NCBI RefSeq assembly: GCF_010500895.1 | Contig: NZ_JAAAWO010000001.1 | Location: 434,001 to 498,000, forward strand | Origin: Alteromonas genovensis | Lineage (GTDB): Bacteria; Pseudomonadota; Gammaproteobacteria; Enterobacterales; Alteromonadaceae | DNA: 64,000 nt | Direction: 5' to 3' | Shown: positions 1 to 9,129 of the stretch, piece by piece | Layout of the letters: each line of letters opens with the position of its first letter | How positions within the stretch are numbered: the stretch's first letter is position 1 | The notes under the pieces: model-generated | Seen by the model: the letters and a program-made list of their open reading frames with translations, nothing else | Databases searched by the model: none | What the model was told of the DNA's origin: nothing | Made by a program: the position numbers and the translations under genes

Positions 1-155
1 TGATATGGCGCTTTTAGCGTAAGTCGTTTTAAAGGCACGTGCGGGCATTTAGTTTCTATGCTTATAAGCTTCATAATGTTAAGTAAGCGTAGAAAACAAT
101 CACATAATATTCCATTATTTTAGAAACAACTGTGCAATTGAGCATGTAAATAAAA

Positions 156-180
156 AAGCCCTGACAAATTGTCAGGGCTT
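156..180 (-). terminator. Rho-independent terminator downstream of fadE
   Basis: An 11-bp perfect stem (156-166 with 170-180) closes a 3-base loop. Read on the minus strand it is followed by a run of T (complement of A152-A157), so it ends fadE transcription. On the plus strand the hairpin is followed by a T-rich stretch, so it may work in both directions. Bases 1-150 hold no gene I can recognise. Confidence 0.85.
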
Positions 181-247
181 TGTTTGTTAGCGTTTGAATA
201 TCCGTTAAATTAACAACTTAAATCAACGCAATAATCAATGATGATGT

Positions 248-2497
248 TTATGCAGCGTTTTTGCCGCCATCAACTGCTTTCAATGTTTGCGACGCTGGCA
301 GTAACTCTAGGTCGAACGTGTATTCATCAACACGTACCGCTAGCTTGCGCTTCTCATTGTAGTCATGCAGTTTTGCTGCTTCTTCAGCGTTAACAACGCC
401 TTTTTCTTGAAGCTTATTAAGCGCATGCTCAAACGAGATAAACGGAACCACTGGCTCTTTGCGAAGCGCTTTTTGCACTTTGCTAAGCAAGTGAGCAACG
501 GCGTGTTTCGCTTTAAACGCTTGCTCGTTAATGTCGTTACCATCACCTGGAATAACACGTACTAGGTGAGTCAACTGATCTTTCACGCTGTTGTCTTGCA
601 TAGAAGCAAGTGACAATTCACGTACTAGGTCGTCGCTAATACCCTTGACGCTGTTTGTGTAAGTGTTAGTTAACAAACGCATTAGGCCGCGAGTCGCTGT
701 GTTCGGGAAATTGTTGATAAAGTTAACAATTGCCTGATCAGCCTGCTGTAAAGACCACTGCATCGCGTACTCAAAGTACGGAAGTGCCAGCTTTCTATCT
801 TCGATACGTTGCTCGTAGAAGCGAATTGCCGCCATTGCACCGTATAAGTAGCTCATTACGTCGCCTAAGCGAGCAGACAATAGCTCTGCTTTCTTAAGGT
901 CGCCGCCAAGTACAGCAAGTGACAAATCAGCAAGTGGCGCTAGTTTCGCAGCAATGCTGTTCACGCGCTTTTCATACTGACGTACTTCTGGCAACGCTGA
1001 CTCAGATTCGCGTAAGAAAGGTAAGTAACCTTTACCTAAACTGCGGAACGCATTTTTAACGCTAAATCCGATAGTTTTGCGAAGTACTTTGTTAAATTCT
1101 GCATCAGCCGAACTTTCATTGCTGTGAATTAGGTCAACCATATCTTTAAGGTGTGGGTGACAACGCATTGCACCTTGGCCGAAAATCATAAGGTTACGTG
1201 TAAGGATGTTTGCACCCTCAACCGTAATGGCAATAGGTAGCGCTGAATAGCCGCCTGCCAACGTGTTTTGAGGACCACGTTGAATGGCTTTACCAGCCTG
1301 CACGTCCATTGCCGAGTTTAATACATCACGACCTAGTTCGGTCATGTGGTATTTGGCAATAGCAGTCACTACAGAAGGTTTAACACCCAGACCTAGGCCT
1401 TCAGTGGTAAGCACACGCATAGACTCTAGCAGGAATGTTTTACCCGCGATGTCTGCCATCTTCTCTTGAATACCTTCAAAACGACCGATAGGTAAACCAA
1501 ACTGTTCACGAACAAAAGAATACTCAACGGTGCCTTTAAACGCTGATTGAGCTGATGCAACGCCCATCGCAGGTAGTGAAATACCGCGACCTGCACCTAA
1601 ACAGCTCACCAACATCTGCCAACCGCGACCGATGTTCTTTTGACCACCAATAACGAAATCCATTGGGATAAACACATCTTGACCACGAGTCGTACCGTTA
1701 TAAAAACGAACGCCCATAGGGTCGTGACGGTTTCCAAGTTCTACACCAGGGTGCGACTTTGGAAGTAGGGCACAGGTAATACCGTGCTCAAACTTATCGC
1801 CAAGTAGTTGGTCTGGATCGAATACTTTAAAAGCAAGACCAAGAACCGTTGCGATTGGTGCAAGTGTAATATAACGCTTGTCCCAACTTACGCGAAGACC
1901 AAGAACTTCTTCACCGTTGTATTCACCCTTTGTCACGATTGCCGCGTCTGGTATCGCACCTGCGTCCGAACCTGCCTCTGGGCTGGTAAGGGCGAAACAT
2001 GGAATGTCGCGACCGTCAGACAATCTAGGTAACCAATAGTCTTGTTGTGCTGTAGTGCCGTAGTGCATCAGCAGCTCACCCGGACCTAACGAGTTAGGTA
2101 CCATTACTGTTACCGCAATCGCGCCGCTTTTCGCAGCAATGGTGGCAACAATCGTAGAGTTGGCGTATGGACTAAACTCCAAACCGCCAAACTTCTTAGG
2201 GATAATCATTGAGAAGAAACGGTTTTTACCCAAGAAATCGATAATTTCTTGTGGGATATGCTTTTCGTTTCCAAGCTCGAAGTCATCAATCATGCCCAAT
2301 AGCTCAGCTACTGGACCATCTAAAAATGTTTGCTCATCCGCACTCAGTTTTGCCTGAGGGATATCGCGAAGTGCCTGCATATCAGGTTTACCCTGATAAA
2401 TTGAAGATTCAATCCACACGTCGCCCGCATCTAGGGCTTCTTGTTCTGTAATTGAAATTGGGGGTAGCACTTTCTTTAAGCTAGTTCTAATACTCAT
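248..2497 (-). CDS. fadE: Acyl-CoA dehydrogenase FadE
   Basis: Catalyses the first, FAD-dependent step of fatty acid beta-oxidation (acyl-CoA to trans-2-enoyl-CoA). The 749-residue protein has the acyl-CoA dehydrogenase fold in its first part, with the flavin/substrate segment TSPEAGSDAG at residues 171-180. The block VEGANILTR at 426-434 followed by FGQGAMRCHP holds the likely catalytic Glu427, as in enterobacterial FadE. The long C-terminal helical extension (about 460-749) matches the FadE-specific DUF1974 region, which distinguishes it from short-chain dehydrogenases of about 380 residues. It is slightly shorter than E. coli FadE (814). Start is ATG at 2497; the ribosome site is weak. It stands alone, divergent from the RND operon and ended by the hairpin at 156-180. 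Function is secure by family; substrate chain length is inferred. Confidence 0.93.
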   Translation of the reverse strand: MSIRTSLKKVLPPISITEQEALDAGDVWIESSIYQGKPDMQALRDIPQAKLSADEQTFLDGPVAELLGMIDDFELGNEKHIPQEIIDFLGKNRFFSMIIPKKFGGLEFSPYANSTIVATIAAKSGAIAVTVMVPNSLGPGELLMHYGTTAQQDYWLPRLSDGRDIPCFALTSPEAGSDAGAIPDAAIVTKGEYNGEEVLGLRVSWDKRYITLAPIATVLGLAFKVFDPDQLLGDKFEHGITCALLPKSHPGVELGNRHDPMGVRFYNGTTRGQDVFIPMDFVIGGQKNIGRGWQMLVSCLGAGRGISLPAMGVASAQSAFKGTVEYSFVREQFGLPIGRFEGIQEKMADIAGKTFLLESMRVLTTEGLGLGVKPSVVTAIAKYHMTELGRDVLNSAMDVQAGKAIQRGPQNTLAGGYSALPIAITVEGANILTRNLMIFGQGAMRCHPHLKDMVDLIHSNESSADAEFNKVLRKTIGFSVKNAFRSLGKGYLPFLRESESALPEVRQYEKRVNSIAAKLAPLADLSLAVLGGDLKKAELLSARLGDVMSYLYGAMAAIRFYEQRIEDRKLALPYFEYAMQWSLQQADQAIVNFINNFPNTATRGLMRLLTNTYTNSVKGISDDLVRELSLASMQDNSVKDQLTHLVRVIPGDGNDINEQAFKAKHAVAHLLSKVQKALRKEPVVPFISFEHALNKLQEKGVVNAEEAAKLHDYNEKRKLAVRVDEYTFDLELLPASQTLKAVDGGKNAA

Positions 2498-2757
2498 GTT
2501 TACTCATCCGCTCATCTGACCAGTTGTTGCTATAGATACTACAACAAATTTACAAAAGATCAAAAAAAATCGTCGATGAAGAAGTTAAAATCCTGTAATG
2601 TGCAAAGAAAACAAATAGTTAAGATTTTCGTGTTTTTTAGTGGTCGGGCGAAATATGTGAAAAAAATCGTGCTTAAGTACAAAAATCTGCTTGCGGGTTA
2701 TGTTAATTCACGTTTAAGCGATACACTTATTGCAGAATTAGAACTCAGGATGTTGTG

Positions 2758-5055
2758 ATGTCTCACAAGTCAAAAAAGCCCTTCTATTTAGCTTTTCCCA
2801 AGGCGTCTTTAGTTTTCACGTTATTGGTGATGGCTTTAGCGTTAATTGGAGCTCAAAATCTCTATTTTCGTGGCGATTATAAGGTGTTCTTTGAGGAAAG
2901 CGACCCACAGAGAGTGGCGTTTGAGGAGATGCAAAATGTTTTCAATAAAACTGAAAACGTTGCGTTTATGATTGTGCCAAAGAGTAATGATGTCTTTAAT
3001 CAAGATACGCTTAACCTCGCTTACGATATAACCGAAGCTGCATGGCAACTCCCTCTATCGACAAGAGTCGAGTCGATATCAAATTACCAGCATACATACG
3101 ACCTTGATGGAGACTTGATAGTCGAGGACCTACTGTTTGAGAAGCTGCAAAATAGTGAAGAGTTAGCTCAAATTGAAAAAGTGGTGGACTCAACCCCTGA
3201 GATCTTCGGTAGGCTGGTTTCAAAAAATAAAGAAGCACTGGTCGTAGACACGACAATACAGCTTCCTGAGGGGGATCAAACAAAGGCCGTTATCGAAATT
3301 GCAACAGCGGCTAAAGCAATTAAGGCAGAAATGCTCGAGCGGTATCCTGACCATGAAATTTATCTTACGGGAATGGTCATAATGAACGACGCATTTGCCG
3401 TCGCAGCGCAGAGTGACGCTGAAACATTGATCCCCGCTATGTTTCTACTTATTTTTGTCTCTATAGCTATTATCGTTCGCTCTGTTTGGTCGGCTGTTTT
3501 CACTATGGCAGTTGTTATTGCATCAATAGCCATTACCGTTGGCTTAACTGGCTGGGTTGGCATTTACTTAAGCACCGCCACGGTTAATGCACCCACAATG
3601 ATTACGACGCTTGCTGTTGCTGACTGTATCCATATCATCGTTGGTGTTAAATATTTTTTGAGTAAGGGGTTTTCGGCACATAACGCTATCGAACAAAGCG
3701 TGAAGGTAAATAAAAAGCCTATTTTTATTACAAGCGTAACAACGGCAATTGGATTTCTAATGCTCAACTTCTCTGCCGTACCTGTTTTAGCGCATTTAGG
3801 AAATATGACTGCGTTGGGCGTGATGCTCGCCTGCGTATTTTCGTTAACCGTGCTTCCTTCAATGCTTGTTTTAAAACCACTAAGTAGCGGCAGCGCTATT
3901 AACAATACATTATTTGTTCGCTGGGGAGCGTTTGTTGTAAAGAATCACAAAGTACTCCTTGTCTTTTCATTAAGTACCATTGTTATTATCAGTGCATTTG
4001 CCATGAACAACAGGCTCAATGATGTAGCAGTCAAATATTTTGACGAACGAAGCACGTTTCGACAGGCAGTGGATGTGAATGAGAAAATATTTGGCGGCAT
4101 GTCTAACATTGATTTCGTGCTATATACCGATACTCCGTATGGCATTACCAAGAACGACTTCCTAAGTGATGTGGCGTTGTTCTCTGAATGGTTGAGTAAA
4201 CGTGAAGAAGTAAACCACGTTCTTACTTTCACAGATACGTTAAAACGTTTGAATAAGAATATGAATGGGGATGACGAAGCATTCCACGTTATTCCTGGCG
4301 ACTCTGAATTGGCATCACAGTATTTACTACTTTATGAAATGTCCCTGCCTTTTGGCTTAGACCTAGGTAATCAATTAGATATTGATAAATCGGCCTTGAG
4401 AGTCATTGCGGTGATCGAAAATTTGGGCAGTAACGAAATTACTCAACTAGAAAAAGACGCAAAAGCCTTTTTCAATTCTTTGGAAAATAAGTACAGAATT
4501 GAGGCTGCAAGTCCACCATTGATGTTTGCTCATATAGGTGAGCGGAATATGAAGAACATGGTATGGGGGAGTGTCCTAGCGTTGGCGTTAATTTCTGGGC
4601 TCATATTATTTGCCCTCAGGTCGATAAAATTAGGAGCAGCTAGCCTGGTAACTAACTTGCTTCCTGCTGCCATTGGGTTTGGTGTTTGGGGCATGGTGTC
4701 GGGTGAAATTAATATGGCGCTGTCCGTAGTCATCAGTATGACTATGGGGATTATTGTTGATGATACCGTTCACTTTTCATCAAAGTATCAAACCGCTCGA
4801 AAAGAGAATAAAAGTGCCCACGAAAGTGTTATTTTTGCATTTAGCTCAGTGGGAATGGCATTGACGACGACTACCATTGTTCTAACCTTAGGGTTTGCGG
4901 TGTTGGCCTCGTCTAGTTTCATGCTAAATGCACACATGGGAATTTTAACGATTATTATCATTGTGGCCGCATTAATCGTGGACTTTATTTTCCTCCCCGC
5001 TTTATTAGCTTGGATTGGGGACGACAGACAGCCAAAAAGAGAGAGTTATACATGA
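2758..5055 (+). CDS. RND superfamily (MMPL) permease
   Basis: Predicted inner-membrane transporter of the RND/MMPL family, 765 residues. It shows the typical two-fold layout: one N-terminal transmembrane helix (about 17-38), a periplasmic domain, five helices, then the same again in the second half. The first membrane block carries AVADCIHIIVG near residue 285, and the second carries GIIVDDTVHF near 664, the acidic residues that usually couple to protons in this family. ATG at 2758 is preferred over the adjacent GTG at 2755 because AGGA lies about 8 bases upstream. It overlaps the next gene by ATGA, so the two are probably translationally coupled. The LolA-like and barrel neighbours suggest export of a lipid or lipoprotein-like cargo; this is inference and the substrate is unknown. 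Confidence 0.85.
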   Translation: MSHKSKKPFYLAFPKASLVFTLLVMALALIGAQNLYFRGDYKVFFEESDPQRVAFEEMQNVFNKTENVAFMIVPKSNDVFNQDTLNLAYDITEAAWQLPLSTRVESISNYQHTYDLDGDLIVEDLLFEKLQNSEELAQIEKVVDSTPEIFGRLVSKNKEALVVDTTIQLPEGDQTKAVIEIATAAKAIKAEMLERYPDHEIYLTGMVIMNDAFAVAAQSDAETLIPAMFLLIFVSIAIIVRSVWSAVFTMAVVIASIAITVGLTGWVGIYLSTATVNAPTMITTLAVADCIHIIVGVKYFLSKGFSAHNAIEQSVKVNKKPIFITSVTTAIGFLMLNFSAVPVLAHLGNMTALGVMLACVFSLTVLPSMLVLKPLSSGSAINNTLFVRWGAFVVKNHKVLLVFSLSTIVIISAFAMNNRLNDVAVKYFDERSTFRQAVDVNEKIFGGMSNIDFVLYTDTPYGITKNDFLSDVALFSEWLSKREEVNHVLTFTDTLKRLNKNMNGDDEAFHVIPGDSELASQYLLLYEMSLPFGLDLGNQLDIDKSALRVIAVIENLGSNEITQLEKDAKAFFNSLENKYRIEAASPPLMFAHIGERNMKNMVWGSVLALALISGLILFALRSIKLGAASLVTNLLPAAIGFGVWGMVSGEINMALSVVISMTMGIIVDDTVHFSSKYQTARKENKSAHESVIFAFSSVGMALTTTTIVLTLGFAVLASSSFMLNAHMGILTIIIIVAALIVDFIFLPALLAWIGDDRQPKRESYT

Positions 5056-5846
5056 TTTCAATACGTAAAGCCGTTTCGCTGTTTACTATACTTTTAATTG
5101 GGGCAACACATGTTGTTGCGTCTGAAACCGATAACGCGACAGCACTGACTATTGCTAAAGAAAGGAAACAAAGGGATATTGGCTGGGGTACCACAGAAGC
5201 AAACGTGACTATGGTTTTACGCAATAGTCAGGGGCAGGAAGCGCAGCGTGAACTCAACGTTAAATCGTTGGAGGTTTCTGATGATGGTGATAAAGCACTC
5301 ACTGTTTTTAATTCTCCACGTGACGTCAAAGGAACTGCATTTCTTAGCTTCTCTCATGCGCTAGAGCCTGACGAACAGTGGATTTACTTACCTGCATTGA
5401 AGAGAGTTAAACGAATATCTTCGAGAAATAAAAGTGGCCCATTTGTTGGCAGTGAGTTTGCTTTTGAAGATATGACATCTTATGAAGTAGAAAAATTTTC
5501 TTATGAACATCTTGGCGAAGAAGAGGTCAATGGCGAGGTCTGTTTTGTACTAAGACAAACGCCCAATTATGACTACTCAGGCTATACCTCACAAAAGGTG
5601 TGGATAGATAAATCCCACTATCGAGTCCAGAAAGTTGAGTTCTATGATAAAAAGAATGCCTTGTTAAAGGTACTGACACCTCAAGAATATAAACTATATA
5701 AAGACAAGTTTTGGCGGCCTATGCGAAGTGAGATGCGAAACGTACAAACGCGTAAATCGACATATTTAATAACCGAAGATATCAACTTTGACACCGAGCT
5801 GTCAGAAAGTGATTTTGATAAAAATAGGTTGAAAAGAGCGCGATGA
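5052..5846 (+). CDS. LolA-like outer membrane lipoprotein-sorting protein
   Basis: A 264-residue exported protein. Residues 1-24 form a signal peptide ending near VVAS. The mature part resembles the LolA-like lipoprotein-sorting family (half-open barrel): a block around DVKGTAFLSFSH, then WIYLPALKRVKRI, a GSEFAFEDM segment and late beta-strands around KVWIDKSHYRVQKVEFYD. Such proteins carry lipids or lipoproteins across the periplasm. ATG at 5052 is chosen because it overlaps the permease stop (ATGA) and gives a clean signal peptide; an in-frame ATG at 5010 would add 14 residues inside the permease gene and spoil it. It also overlaps the next gene by four bases. Together with the permease and barrel it looks like a three-compartment export route. 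The family is fairly clear, the cargo is not. Confidence 0.8.
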   Translation: MISIRKAVSLFTILLIGATHVVASETDNATALTIAKERKQRDIGWGTTEANVTMVLRNSQGQEAQRELNVKSLEVSDDGDKALTVFNSPRDVKGTAFLSFSHALEPDEQWIYLPALKRVKRISSRNKSGPFVGSEFAFEDMTSYEVEKFSYEHLGEEEVNGEVCFVLRQTPNYDYSGYTSQKVWIDKSHYRVQKVEFYDKKNALLKVLTPQEYKLYKDKFWRPMRSEMRNVQTRKSTYLITEDINFDTELSESDFDKNRLKRAR

Positions 5847-7027
5847 TCAGAGCTTTCACCTTATATGGAGTGCTAGCACTTGCCAATAATAGTTATGCAG
5901 AGATAGAGGTCACTGGCTCCGCTGGATTTGAGCAACGGTACTTCCTTCAAGATGCACTTTATGAGAATCAGGAGCGCACGTACAGTTCAGCATTTTTGAT
6001 GCCTGAGGTTTACACGCAGTGGAACGACGGAGCCGATACGTTGGTGTTTAAGCCGTTCTATCGCATTGACGAGCATGATGATGAAAGAACCCATGGAGAT
6101 ATAAGAGAATTACAGTGGGCACACTATGCGGATTCTTGGGAAACAAGAGTGGGCATTGGAAAGGTGTTTTGGGGCCAAACTGAGTCTCTTCATCTCGTAG
6201 ATATTATCAATCAAACTGATTCAGTAGAGAGCTTAGATGGTGAGGTCAAACTTGGCCAGCCTATGGTAAATTTTAACTATTTCTCCGATTACGGTATGTT
6301 TTCGATTTACGCATTACCATACTTCAGAGAGCGGACATTTCAGGGAGACAGTGGTCGCCTAAGGCCGCCCGTTGCGATAGGTGACGCATTGTATGAATCT
6401 GATGATGAACAACAAAATCTCGACATAGCAATACGGTGGCAATCGTCTATCGCTGATTGGGAGGTTGGCCTGTCCGCATTTTCAGGAACCACTAGAGAAC
6501 CAGAACTTTTTACTACACCAAATCAAGATGGCGAACTTGTAATTTTTCCTTTTTATGCGCAAATAGATCAATTCGGGATTGATGTGTTAAAAGTATCTGG
6601 CGCGTGGCTTTTAAAGTTAGAGTCTATTTACCGAAGCGGGCAGTCAGAAGATTTTGCAGCGGTTGTCACGGGTTTTGAATATACTACACAAGGTATTTGG
6701 GGCTCGCGCTACGGTTTAGGTGTTTTAGCCGAATATCAATATGATGAACGAGACGATAATTTTTTCGCTATAGGACAAAACGACTTAATGACAGGTTTGA
6801 GAGTTATCGTAAATGATATCGCTGGAACTGAGGTATTGTTTGGTTTTGTGCAAGATTTAGATGAATCGTCAACATATTCCGGCTTTGTTGAGGCATCTAG
6901 CCGCTTAACCGCGAATTGGAGTTGGAAATTAAATGGTTATTTCTTCTCAGCTGACGACACGGAAGATCCGTTTTATTTCTTGCGAAGAGACGATCATGTT
7001 CAATTTTCACTAGAGTATTATTTTTGA
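5843..7027 (+). CDS. Predicted outer-membrane beta-barrel protein
   Basis: A 394-residue protein with a short signal peptide (cleavage near SYA-E, residue 19). The rest is rich in alternating hydrophobic/aromatic strands, for example WNDGADTLVFKPFYRI and WETRVGIGKVFWGQTES. It ends in FSLEYYF, a terminal aromatic residue typical of barrels inserted by the BAM machinery. It resembles the DUF1302-type and related barrel proteins often encoded beside RND/MMPL permeases and LolA/LolB-like proteins, but I cannot name the family with confidence. ATG at 5843 overlaps the preceding stop, so it is co-translated with the LolA-like gene. The likely role is the outer-membrane end of the export module; it could also be a porin-like uptake channel. 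Confidence 0.7.
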   Translation: MIRAFTLYGVLALANNSYAEIEVTGSAGFEQRYFLQDALYENQERTYSSAFLMPEVYTQWNDGADTLVFKPFYRIDEHDDERTHGDIRELQWAHYADSWETRVGIGKVFWGQTESLHLVDIINQTDSVESLDGEVKLGQPMVNFNYFSDYGMFSIYALPYFRERTFQGDSGRLRPPVAIGDALYESDDEQQNLDIAIRWQSSIADWEVGLSAFSGTTREPELFTTPNQDGELVIFPFYAQIDQFGIDVLKVSGAWLLKLESIYRSGQSEDFAAVVTGFEYTTQGIWGSRYGLGVLAEYQYDERDDNFFAIGQNDLMTGLRVIVNDIAGTEVLFGFVQDLDESSTYSGFVEASSRLTANWSWKLNGYFFSADDTEDPFYFLRRDDHVQFSLEYYF

Positions 7028-7034
7028 GGTTTAG

Positions 7035-7574
7035 ATGAAGCAGTATTTATGGATAGCAGGTGCACTAGTAGCGGGAGCATTAGTGTGCTTTAAAGCAGAA
7101 GCAGCACCTGAAAACTACGGGTTAGTATCTGTAGGGTATACGGACTTTGAATTCGACGGCGGCAGCGATCGTGAAGTCGCCTACAGTGTTGCATATGGTC
7201 ATAAAATTCACAGACAGTGGTATGCAGAAGCCGGCTACTTGAACCTTTTTGATTATTCCGACGATGGTGCAGAGGCTGAGGGTGAAGCACTTTATTTAGC
7301 TGTGCTAGGTAAGGCAAGTAGCACCACGGGCGAATTGTTTTATAAGTTGGGCGTTGCCCGAGTGGACGTGGCAGCTACTATTCCATGTGGCACCGAAACA
7401 GCATCTGCGTCTTGTAGTTTTGATAATGGTATCGCTGCTGGTCTTATTGGGCTTGGCTTTGATTATTATGTTTCACAAAATTCGATGGTGCGCTTTGAAT
7501 ATACTTACATCGGCGGGGAAGATAGCTTTTCAACCAATATGCTCAGCTTAGGATTCCGCTACAACTTCAATTGA
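7035..7574 (+). CDS. Small outer-membrane beta-barrel protein (opacity/OmpA-like)
   Basis: A 179-residue protein with a signal peptide (cleavage near AEA-A, residue 24). It contains about eight amphipathic strands, such as YGLVSVGYTDFEF, WYAEAGYLNLF and MVRFEYTYIGGED, and ends in LGFRYNFN. The size and pattern fit the 8-stranded opacity/OmpA-like barrel families. Two cysteines (in IPCGTE and SCSFDN) could form a loop disulfide. Start is ATG at 7035 with GAGG 5 bases upstream. It lies 7 bases after the larger barrel gene and is probably the last gene of that operon. Function is unknown; a structural or accessory role to the export module is inferred from position only. Confidence 0.7.
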   Translation: MKQYLWIAGALVAGALVCFKAEAAPENYGLVSVGYTDFEFDGGSDREVAYSVAYGHKIHRQWYAEAGYLNLFDYSDDGAEAEGEALYLAVLGKASSTTGELFYKLGVARVDVAATIPCGTETASASCSFDNGIAAGLIGLGFDYYVSQNSMVRFEYTYIGGEDSFSTNMLSLGFRYNFN

Positions 7575-7645
7575 TTGATTTTGCGACCAATCCAAAGATC
7601 CCGTGAAAGAGTACTAATTTTATTAAGTTAAGGAAGGTACTTACA

Positions 7646-7903
7646 ATGAAAAACGAATTAGACAGCAAGTTTTTACTTCAAGTGTTCGACAAAATTCGCC
7701 AGCATGGCTCGAAAGAGGGCGACGAATACAAGTTGATGGGCATTACAGCGTTTACCGATCACGATGGGTATACGCTGTATATCGAAGACGTTAATGTGAA
7801 GCTGCGATTCGGTTTTCATAACCAATACCATTTTGATTACGACTCCAGTGATCACTATGATTCCTTCGAGAAAAAGCTTAAGCAGATAGATAAAACGTAC
7901 TAA
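7646..7903 (+). CDS. DUF3081-like small protein
   Basis: An 85-residue soluble protein beginning MKNELDSKFLLQVFDKIRQHG, then a predicted beta-rich segment containing TDHDGYTLYIED and FGFHNQYHFDY. The pattern matches my memory of the DUF3081 family of small gammaproteobacterial proteins of unknown function; I could not test this. No signal peptide or membrane segment. A strong ribosome site, AAGGAAGG, lies about 9 bases before ATG 7646, which supports translation despite the small size. It sits apart from the barrel operon by 71 bases and may have its own promoter. No function can be assigned. Confidence 0.7.
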   Translation: MKNELDSKFLLQVFDKIRQHGSKEGDEYKLMGITAFTDHDGYTLYIEDVNVKLRFGFHNQYHFDYDSSDHYDSFEKKLKQIDKTY

Positions 7904-8013
7904 GTACGGTCTACTACGCTTTAAAGCGCGCTGTTTTGGCTACCTTTAGTTAAACTAGTTCAAGGTTAACTATTATCAGTATACCTACGCGCGCTCTCGT
8001 ATGTTTTGTAAAT

Positions 8014-8034
8014 CCCGTACCCCGTACCCCGTAG
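8014..8034. repeat. Three tandem copies of a CCCGTAC heptamer
   Basis: Two exact CCCGTAC units and a third ending in G stand head to tail in the 187-base gap before the acyltransferase gene. They are too short and too few to be a known repeat class. A regulatory role is possible but unsupported. Confidence 0.6.
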
Positions 8035-8090
8035 CCCACAATAATTCGTTCTGATACACTATATGTCTTCTTATATATTGGAAACAGACC

Positions 8091-9017
8091 TTGGCTGCGG
8101 CAATAAAAGCTCCTAAATTCACCCTCTCTTTTTTTGGTCCACGCTATTGGTTGATATGGCTTGCTGTAGGTTTGCTCTATATCATCACTTGGCTACCGCT
8201 GCCTGTCATAAGGGCGATTGGAGCGGGTGCCGGCAAGCTAATTGCGATTATCGTGCCTAAGCGTGCAAAAGTAGCCAGGCGGAACATCGAGCTTTGGAAC
8301 CCCGCTTTATCGAGCGATGAAGTAGACCGCTTGTACCATGAAAATATTCGCCGTACGGGCATGGCGCTTTTCGAAACAGCCATGGGCTGGTGGTGGCCTA
8401 CTTGGCGGGTGCAACGAGCATTCGAAATAGAAGGCGCCGAACATATAGAAGCGGCTAAAGCCCAAAGTAAGGGCGTATTTGGTATGGCTCTGCATAATAT
8501 GAATGTAGAGTTTGCGTGTCGTGGTATCGGCTATTCATATCCTAGCGTGGCTTTTTACCGTAAACACAACAATCCTCTTATAGACTATCTTCAATATCAT
8601 GGTCGCAATCAGTCGAACAAATACATGATTGATAAACGCAATGCGAAAGCGTTGCTAGCTGCAATGGACGACAAAGAGCTTTGCCTTTATTTACCGGACC
8701 AAGACTATGGGCCGAAGCAAAGTATTTTTGTCCCATTTGGTGGGGTTAAAGACACGGCTACAACAACTGCAACCTTGATGTTTATTCGTCGCTCTGAGAG
8801 CGTTCCCATGCTAATTACTTCGCAATATACAAAGCGTGGATATAAAATTAAAGTCTTCCCACCGTTACTCGGCCTTGGTGAAATGGAAGATCATGCAGCG
8901 TTAACGTTGCTCAATGAGCATATTGATAAAGCGATAAAAGAGCAGCCTGAAAGTTACCTATGGATGCACAAAAGATTTAAAACGAGGCCGTCTAAAACGT
9001 CTCCATCGCTCTATTAG
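8091..9017 (+). CDS. Lipid A acyltransferase (LpxL/HtrB family)
   Basis: Late acyltransferase that adds a secondary acyl chain to the Kdo2-lipid A precursor at the inner membrane. The 308-residue protein has an N-terminal membrane helix (about 18-36, WLIWLAVGLLYIITWLPL) and the catalytic H-x4-E signature at His135-Glu140 (HNMNVE). A block LPDQDYGPKQSIFVPFGG and C-terminal WMHKRFKTRP complete the family pattern. Length is close to E. coli LpxL (306). Start is inferred as TTG at 8091: it is the only plausible initiation codon after the in-frame stop at 8052, and GGAAA lies about 6 bases upstream. Which position and chain length it uses (LpxL, LpxM or LpxP role) cannot be read from sequence alone, so no symbol is given. 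Confidence 0.85.
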   Translation: MAAAIKAPKFTLSFFGPRYWLIWLAVGLLYIITWLPLPVIRAIGAGAGKLIAIIVPKRAKVARRNIELWNPALSSDEVDRLYHENIRRTGMALFETAMGWWWPTWRVQRAFEIEGAEHIEAAKAQSKGVFGMALHNMNVEFACRGIGYSYPSVAFYRKHNNPLIDYLQYHGRNQSNKYMIDKRNAKALLAAMDDKELCLYLPDQDYGPKQSIFVPFGGVKDTATTTATLMFIRRSESVPMLITSQYTKRGYKIKVFPPLLGLGEMEDHAALTLLNEHIDKAIKEQPESYLWMHKRFKTRPSKTSPSLY

Positions 9018-9129
9018 TAAGAAAGAACGAAGGCAATAGCAGCAAAAAAGTTCAAGGTAAGAACATTACGTTGAGCCGGTACTACATAGCGGCTTTCACT
9101 TAAAGAACAACAGTTAGGTATAAAGTTTC

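Noticed and set aside
2515-2550. Imperfect TTGTTG inverted motif upstream of fadE as a FadR/PsrA operator
   Set aside because: Symmetry is poor and does not fit an operator I can recall; left out.
2576-2758. A 60-codon frame just before the RND permease, ending at its start
   Set aside because: Lysine-rich with no recognisable motif, no good ribosome site, and it lies in promoter space. A leader peptide is possible but unsupported.
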